Shown here: positions 57,701 to 64,000 of the stretch, piece after piece
How the letters are laid out: each line of letters begins with the position of its first letter
How positions within the stretch are numbered: the first letter of the stretch is position 1
Assembly: GCA_002633005.1 (NCBI GenBank)
Contig: NMRA01000303.1
Coordinates: 59,064-123,063 of the forward strand
Source: Phoronis australis
Lineage: Eukaryota; Phoronida; Phoronidae
Reading direction: 5' to 3'
Length of the DNA: 64,000 bases
Notes under the pieces: model-generated
The model's database searches: none
Seen by the model: the letters and a program-made list of their open reading frames with translations, nothing else
Told to the model about the DNA's origin: nothing
Position numbers and translations under genes: made by a program

Positions 57701-58129
57701 TTTTGGAGATAGAGCAGCGGACGCCGGACGCCGCCCGGACGGACGGACGGAGATGACGGCATAATGCGTCCACATATAAATATGTGGGCGCATAAAAATG
57801 AATAACAGTTACAGAACACTCAGAATTCCACGTTATAGACATACTCTTGTAGTTGTAGCGACAGCAGACGATAATGTAGGCCTAGTTCTTGGGGTGGTCT
57901 ATTCCAATAGGGAGCGATAAATCAGCGTGACTTTGCGTGATTTTGCATTTCACATCATAAAGAGTTCCATAGCAACTAGAGTATGAGTGTCAGATTTGAG
58001 TGCGTTTGGAGTCTACTCGAAATACGACATTAGATACGCTTTTTTGAGTACGACTCCAGTGAGCACGATTTTAGTATGAAATCTCGAGTATGAGTATGAG
58101 TCTGAGTACAGAGATTGGAGACCGGGCCC
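54797..58129. mobile_element. 3.3-kb foldback/TIR element with GGGCCCGGTCTCC ends
   Basis: The left end GGGCCCGGTCTCCAATCTC recurs inverted at 58097-58129, and both arms continue with tcagactc and gagta-rich sequence. The element lies inside a family A2 copy and itself contains the 55849-57799 family A copy. No transposase is seen, so it is non-autonomous. No clear target duplication was found. Confidence 0.65.
55849..57799 (+). repeat. Family A repeat copy with about 450-bp tandem array of CTCF-like motifs
   Basis: It has the same start and end as the 49012 copy, but the interior is amplified: a unit of about 450 bp made of three modules of about 150 bp is repeated three times. Motif starts are 56250, 56390, 56551, 56695, 56841, 57002, 57147, 57289, 57450 and 57595, all on the plus strand. 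Three motif types rotate: CCACTAGGGGGCAC, CCACTAGGAGGCGC and CCACTAGGTGGCGC. Stop codons in all frames argue against coding. Confidence 0.82.
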
Positions 58130-58610
58130 AGGTTTGTCCAAAAATCAACCCCAACAGCAACATATATGCGAAACTTCCTTGAAGGAACTTGCTACATATT
58201 GAGGCAGATGCAAAGAAAACTACAATTGCCACTAGAGGACCACATATATCAATCCGGAAATTAATGTCGTCTATGCTCCTTCCTCAACAGGAACACATTT
58301 TCAACTTACATGATTCTTCAAATAATTAGGTAAATAGAGAGGCAGGCACCAGAAAACAGTAATGAACATGCTAAAAATGGCCGCTAGAGGACGCACAATA
58401 GAGCAAATACATCGGAAACTGAGCAGGTGTTCTCAACTCCTCCACTGACAATTTTCAAAGAGATCTACCATAGATCTACTAAGGAACTTGTGGTATCTAC
58501 TCAGGTATGTGCAAAGAAAACCTAAATTGCCACAAGGTGATGCCGTGCAGTAAGTCCAGATCAGTAATCGGTTAAAAGGAGCTGCAGCAAGAAATTTCCA
58601 GACTATTTTA

Positions 58611-60699
58611 TGTTATTTATCGCTTTGAATTAGTAAACACAAATTTGGTAATTTTCAAAATAGAAAAAATGAATAAAACATTTGCTAAAACAAAAGTCTG
58701 AGTATGTTTCACTGAAAACCAGGGTCTCTGGTGTTGTAATCTAAAGTATGCATAGGCAGGCCCACTCCCTTTAAACAGAACCACATAATAGACTTTTTTA
58801 ACAACAGCTCCATTGCTCAAGGCCCAAATCAACACAGCAAGAGGAGACTACATAATCAACACAGCATTCAATCAATGAGATTTATGAAAACTTGAATTTG
58901 TGAGCAACAAGTGAAAACAAACGGACTCCAAATTCTTTCAACCCAAGTGCACTTTACATTGTAGACCTGCCTATTACCTGGCTATAGACATTTGTGTAAA
59001 ACTATTCCCTGTTCATTCATAAACCAGATTTACAAAGGCCAATCCTGTGCAGACCTCCCAACATAGTCCTTATCACATACAGGTCAGACTTGGGGGGTGT
59101 ACTCCCACACAACAGGTTGAATGCCAGACATTGCTGCTTAGAAGAGTGCCTTTCTCACGACCAGGTTCCCTATAAAAGGATGTCTTATCTGACTAAATAT
59201 AAGTAAATTTATATGAAAGTGTGCATTTTCCCATGAATTACCTGCACAAAAGGTTGATTTTAAGAGTTTGGAACTGTACAAAAGATTCCTTTTTGCAACA
59301 ACAAAAATCTACAGAAGGGTTTTCACATTATCTGGATTTTTAAAACTTTTGATGCAAAAGATATTCACATTTTTGACGATACAGCATCTCTTCTTGAGCT
59401 ATTTCAGGTTTAAAGGGTTAACATTTAGCTGTCCAAGAATACCTCCGATAGGGTTAGCTTTAAGGAACCAACATCTACAAAAGGGACGTTTTTCCAGAAC
59501 AAAACCCTACGAAAAAATGCCTTTTTCATGAAATTTCCCAATTAGTGGGACTGTCTTTTTTAAGTTCACTATAAATGGGTCAACATTCCTAATTTCTAAG
59601 CTCACCCCTGGCAAAAAGGTAGTCGAGTGCTCCCCAGGAGATCAGGTATGCAAGCTCAAACAATCCCAGATCGATAAGGTGGTGCCCTACCTGTTGTAGA
59701 ATGCATACCATGGGTACAGCGCTGTAGTGGATTTAAATTACAGTCACAAAGCATGACATACTCCCTGTTCACAATTCACTACATGAGCAGTGAATTTTAT
59801 TTTTAAGGGGGATGTCATTTGTGACTTTAGTGTACTCAAAGTATGATTTGCCTGTATCTCAGAATGCACGTATTTAAATGCTAATCGGTAATTTCCAGAG
59901 CCCAATTAATCGTAGATCTGCAACATCCCCAAAAGTGGCTACATGCCACTTTCTTACACCTTAGGGAACAATTTCAGGAAATTCCCACCCAGTAAGCACT
60001 TTAAGAATTAAAGATGCATAATTAATCAGAATCAAGGCAAAAACAATTAGCATTAATTAACTCGTGCTTTATCTTTCACAAAAGTACTACTGAAGCACTG
60101 TCTGCCCCATTTAAAATATACAGTACAGTGAAACTCTAAAAACCAGTTTTAGTATACATGTACCAGTTCATAAGGGTGATCCTAAACAAACATAAATATC
60201 AGGGCTAAACACTTCACACCAGTAATCTCTTGAGTTTGAATTCAGTTTGTATCTACAGAGGTGGTCATGTGTGACTTGTCATGAATATTGGCAGCAGAGT
60301 TCACTCACTGATTTGCAAAATGCAATAAAATTCCTTGATGCAATATGTGAGCCCCAATCCACTCACCTGGCAAATCTTCAATGAAAAGCACCAACTTTTG
60401 AATAAGACTAAATTACTGCTTTAAAAATGGTCTCGCCCATTACCTTATACTTGTTTACAGATCGTTTTCTTCTAAACCTGATGGTCGGCCTTGTCATTTA
60501 ATGTGCCGAATGCAATATGAATAGAAATCTATACTAGTTACCGAAATTGAACGATGGGATGAACAAAGATCAAAATGCCCATCTGCACCCACCATGAACT
60601 TTGCAAATAGCAACGATATGAGGCACTATTTTTTTCAAACATTTCTTCGTATAACACTGCGCAAGTGATCTTAAAATTGAGTCTCCTATGGGCAATGCC
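58611..60699. other. No gene seen
   Basis: AT-rich DNA. The plus frame at 59268-59531 has no recognised domain. Confidence 0.45.
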
Positions 60700-61060
60700 A
60701 GCCATTCCAAAAGTAGCAAATGCAGTTCTTATAGATTCTGAGATTGTAGCAACAGAAAACTAAAATTACTGCTATAGGGCATTGCTGTAGTCAAAACGTC
60801 CAATAACTGAAGCTAGCCATGGTCATCCCAATAGAAACACATTTGCTAGTTTGATTCTTCAAAGTTACTACTATTTAAACTTAAAGAATATTGTCAACAG
60901 GGGGCACAACAGAAGCAGTAGTGTCCAAAAGTGAGCCAAGTGTTGTTCTCTTCTGGATAAAATCTTATCTCTTAAATTTCATGAAGATCTACTATAAAAA
61001 TTGCAACAAAAGAAGAAAATTGCCACTGCATGATAAAACAAAAAAACAGACCGATCCTTC
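60700..61060 (+). repeat. Family A2 copy, heavily diverged
   Basis: Pieces such as cagggggcacaac, agtgtccaaaagtgag, aaatttcatgaagatctac and aaaattgccact occur in family order, but the motifs have decayed. Confidence 0.45.
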
Positions 61061-63433
61061 AGGTAGGCCTATCAAGGGAGAGAACATTGATCTCCCAAGT
61101 TCTGTGTGACCTGATAACACCTTCAGGATAGGTCTATATGGGAATGATTGATAGTGAAAGTATAGCCTGTCAAGAAATAAGCTTCAACCAGCACTTTGAG
61201 AATGACAGCCAAAACTCGACCTTCAGCAAAATTAACCTTTTTGATAAATAAACAATGAACAGCTTTTCATTGTAAAATATTAATATCTTTTTTCAGATAG
61301 AAATTCCATGGCTGATCTAACACATACTTTGTTCCAAAGCACAATACACCAACTTGCAATTAACACATTATCAATGCAGATATATATCAAACTATTAACA
61401 TGTCTCACAAGCCTACACCCAATAGTTTATTCTTTTCAGTGAACAAGAACAATTTATTTTTGGAGTCTGGACACACACATGTCTAAGCTTTATCGCACAA
61501 TAAAACTTCACAGGGCTTTCTCTCTACAAGCATTCTTGAGCAGCTTACAGCCATTGAATGAAACATTAAAAACAGCATAGTTCACCTCCATTTTGTGGTG
61601 AACACACACAAAACAAAGTCGTCAGACTTTATTCAGATGATCAAGAATACAACCAGGCTGTAAAAATGTTCCTTTCTACCACTGACAAAGCCACAACTAC
61701 ACAGATCAGTTTTGCACGTTGACAAAGCACCACAACGATGCAGAGCAGTTGTGCATGCTCTTAAGCCAAACACAACATTTTACAAACAACAGAAAGGTGG
61801 TGGTGTAGGCTAAGCATTATAATTTTCCCGTTCTCCAGTGAAATTTAGTGGAAGTAATCCAGTTATTTTTTACGCTAAATTTTCATCACAAAATTTTTTT
61901 AATTTACCCGATATTCCGAAGTTTAGGAAATTTGCCAGGACTAATATCAGGAAATTTTATTCAGGGCTTGTTTGCACTGAAATTAACATTCCGGAGGAAT
62001 CTGTAAAATAAAACCACTGGGTTGACACATGCGCAGTATTGCACTGTAGTGTCAATGTCTGCCACTTCAGGAGCAACAGCAGTCACCAAGAATACTTGTG
62101 GACACGGCCCATTTGAATTCTTCCTTTTAAATTTTTTCCTTAAATATTTCCGGTATTTCAAAATACTAGGGAATGCAGCTACTGAATTATTATGCAACAG
62201 GGCAGATTTTTGAGATCACTCAAAATAAACCACAATGGATTTCACTGGTGACGGAAGAACGGATTTTCATAATCAATGATCGGAAAGTGGTCGTCGATTA
62301 TAATCGACGATTGGATTTAACATTATTGCCAACCCTTACAAAGGTAGACATTTGTTACCAAGGAATATCTCTTAAATAAGCTACATGCCTTCTCTCATGT
62401 CATCTTTTCCAACTTTCTTATAAGCCTTTACTGTCATATGGCATAAGTTTGATCAGCTATAGGCCAATGATTGACACATCCTCAGTAATGTCTTTTGATT
62501 GTCAACTGGCAAGGCTTCAGTCCCATTTCTTTCTGTCAGTAACACAGACCTCCACAGTTTTATGTACCTACTATCTCCAGTACTACAGATCGGACCAAAA
62601 AAGCAAAGCTGGTTCTAGTCTGCACCCAGACCTTCATATAGATGGTGTTTGGGGCAATTAACAGACATCCTAACTCAAATTTAGAGACCCTACCTAGGAT
62701 GTACGCCCTATGTTCATCACTTGAACACCCCAGTAAAGTGTCTCTTTACACACTGGTGCCATCTCTGGGAACTCATTGGCCTGTCCATAATAAAAAGTTG
62801 ATTTTTCACAAAATACAGACTTTTTATAATTTCTTACTTTATCTCACTTAGCTCAGATTTTCGTCTTTCTTTGAGCTGGCCGACAGTCCTTTTTGACCCT
62901 CCCTGTCAAGGTGCTACCCGGCCCAACAGGGATGGTCTACCCGGCCCAACAGGGATGGTCCCCCCTCAAGTTATGCGACTGCATCCACCTGCCGTGTTTG
63001 CCTTCTCAGTCTATTTTCAAAATGGTAAAAAAGGTGCTTTTGATTAATGTCGTCGCGCCTGCCATTGCACCCACACTGGTGACCAGGACTCGTGACAGAT
63101 CGCATCCTACAAGCAGATTCTGCAGTCAACTTTTTAGAAACTACGCATGTACTGACTATCATCAATTTGATCAGTCATGGACTTACAATTCTGTGTCACA
63201 ACAAATCTATAGCAGGAATCCATCTTTGACACAAATTTGAGAACCAATTCCTGATTCCTGGCTTTCTTCAGTACATTCCAAAGTTGCAGACACGCATGGC
63301 AGGGTTTTGTGAAACTCTGCAAATGACCTATTTTTCATCATATGTAGATTGACTGGCTACGCCACAGAGCAATGCCAAACTTAAGGTTGGTCAAAAAGAT
63401 ATGGTCAATCAAATGGAAGATTGGCAAAAAGTC
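61061..63433. other. No gene seen
   Basis: Open frames on both strands at 62893-63322 overlap one another and have no recognised motif. Confidence 0.45.
62921..62962. repeat. Short tandem duplication
   Basis: acccggcccaacagggatgg occurs twice. Confidence 0.8.
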
Positions 63434-63651
63434 AAAAATCCAATTCCACAGGCTTGAATACTTAGGAGTAAAAATCCAATTCCACAGGCTTGAATACTTA
63501 GGAGTAAAAATCCAATTCTACAGGCTTGAATACTTAGGAGTAAAAATCCAATTCTACAGGCTTGAATACTTAGGAGTAAAAATCCAATTCTACAGGCTTG
63601 AATACTTAGGAGTAAAAATCCAATTCTACAGGCTTGAATACTTAGGAGTAA
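63434..63651. repeat. 36-bp tandem repeat, 6 copies
   Basis: The unit is aaaaatccaattctacaggc + ttgaatacttaggagt. The open frame through it (IQFYRLEYLGVK repeats) follows from the unit being a multiple of 3. It ends exactly at the start of a family A copy. Confidence 0.93.
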
Positions 63652-64000
63652 CAAGAGCAACGCGGAGCGTTGAAATGCGCCCACAATTGCACCGCATACG
63701 GTATTCTTCTAGGGTTGTTTATTGGTACCATAAAGTGGCCAGTAGAGAGCATACTTTGCAAAATGGAAAGGCATGGTCATTGTCTCCTCAATAGGCTAGG
63801 GGCAAAATGTGACTACGGTGTAATCTTCATAATACAAGCACATCCTATACACCAGTTGCTTAAAGCACCACAGAAACATAGAATTAAAAACAAATTTACC
63901 AACATACGAGATTAGCACAGCATTAGAATGCCAGAAACAAATTTCTACTTGGAACTTTTCCTTCACAGTCACGAAGTAACACAAAGTATACACCTGAAGA
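63651..64000 (+). repeat. Family A repeat copy, cut by window end
   Basis: Nearly identical to the first 370 bp of the 55849 copy (start, accataaagtggccagtaga, and the cacctgaaga segment), apart from small indels. It directly follows a 36-bp tandem repeat and continues beyond the window. Confidence 0.8.

Larger units (their letters stand above)
54540..58610 (+). repeat. Family A2 copy split by an insertion at 54797-58129
   Basis: The left part, 54540-54796, includes CCACTAGGGGGCGA at 54624. The right part, 58130-58610, continues the same phrase series (gtccaaaaatcaa, attgccactagagg, tggccgctagagg). The split point coincides with the inverted termini of the inserted element. Confidence 0.6.

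Noticed and set aside
50533-64000. CDK4/6 N-lobe exon
   Set aside because: I looked on the minus strand for glycine-loop and PLSTIRE-like coding and found nothing convincing, so none is annotated.

Overview
The window is metazoan nuclear DNA: spliced genes with GT-AG introns, phase-compatible exons, long introns, tRNA-derived SINE-like copies, and dense minisatellites and MITEs. The style of the two recognisable genes and the abundance of 'taggccta'-type repeats suggest an invertebrate deuterostome (echinoderm, hemichordate or cephalochordate). I cannot name the species. Single N bases at 21119 and 44506 show it is an assembly product.

Layout. 1-22.6 kb is gene-poor and rich in mobile elements: a 26-bp minisatellite, several foldback or TIR elements (461-711, 1954-3099, 3381-3660, 9788-10929), an LTR retrotransposon with both LTRs and a short internal ORF (6565-8992), and a THAP-bearing element with TTAA target duplications that looks like Kolobok (12987-14306). 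22.8-28.8 kb holds a complete six-exon gene for mitochondrial methionine aminopeptidase 1D (METAP1D), plus strand, 330 codons, with all metal ligands present. 31.6-33.5 kb has minus-strand exons of a SWIM zinc-finger protein, with one apparent frameshift. 34.1-35.8 kb is a decayed non-LTR retrotransposon on the minus strand. 42.5-50.5 kb has the last five coding exons of a CDK4/6-type cyclin-dependent kinase on the minus strand. Its N-terminal exon (glycine loop and PSTAIRE-like helix) is not visible and probably lies beyond the right edge. 54.5-64 kb is dominated by nested repeats.

The most unusual thing is a dispersed repeat family (copies at 16141, 18326, 49012, 55849 and 63651, and a diverged subfamily at about 39.6, 54.5/58.1 and 60.7 kb). 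The longer copies carry, about every 150 bp and always in the same orientation, a sequence close to the vertebrate CTCF consensus (for example CCACTAGGGGGCGC). One such array sits in a CDK4/6 intron, 66 bp from an exon. A second, ten sites long, sits inside another transposon-like foldback element that itself interrupted an older copy of the same family. CTCF binding is inference; the motif spacing and strand bias are read directly.

The two recognised genes (METAP1D and CDK4/6) have unrelated roles and no sign of co-regulation. Everything else that I can classify is mobile or repetitive DNA.
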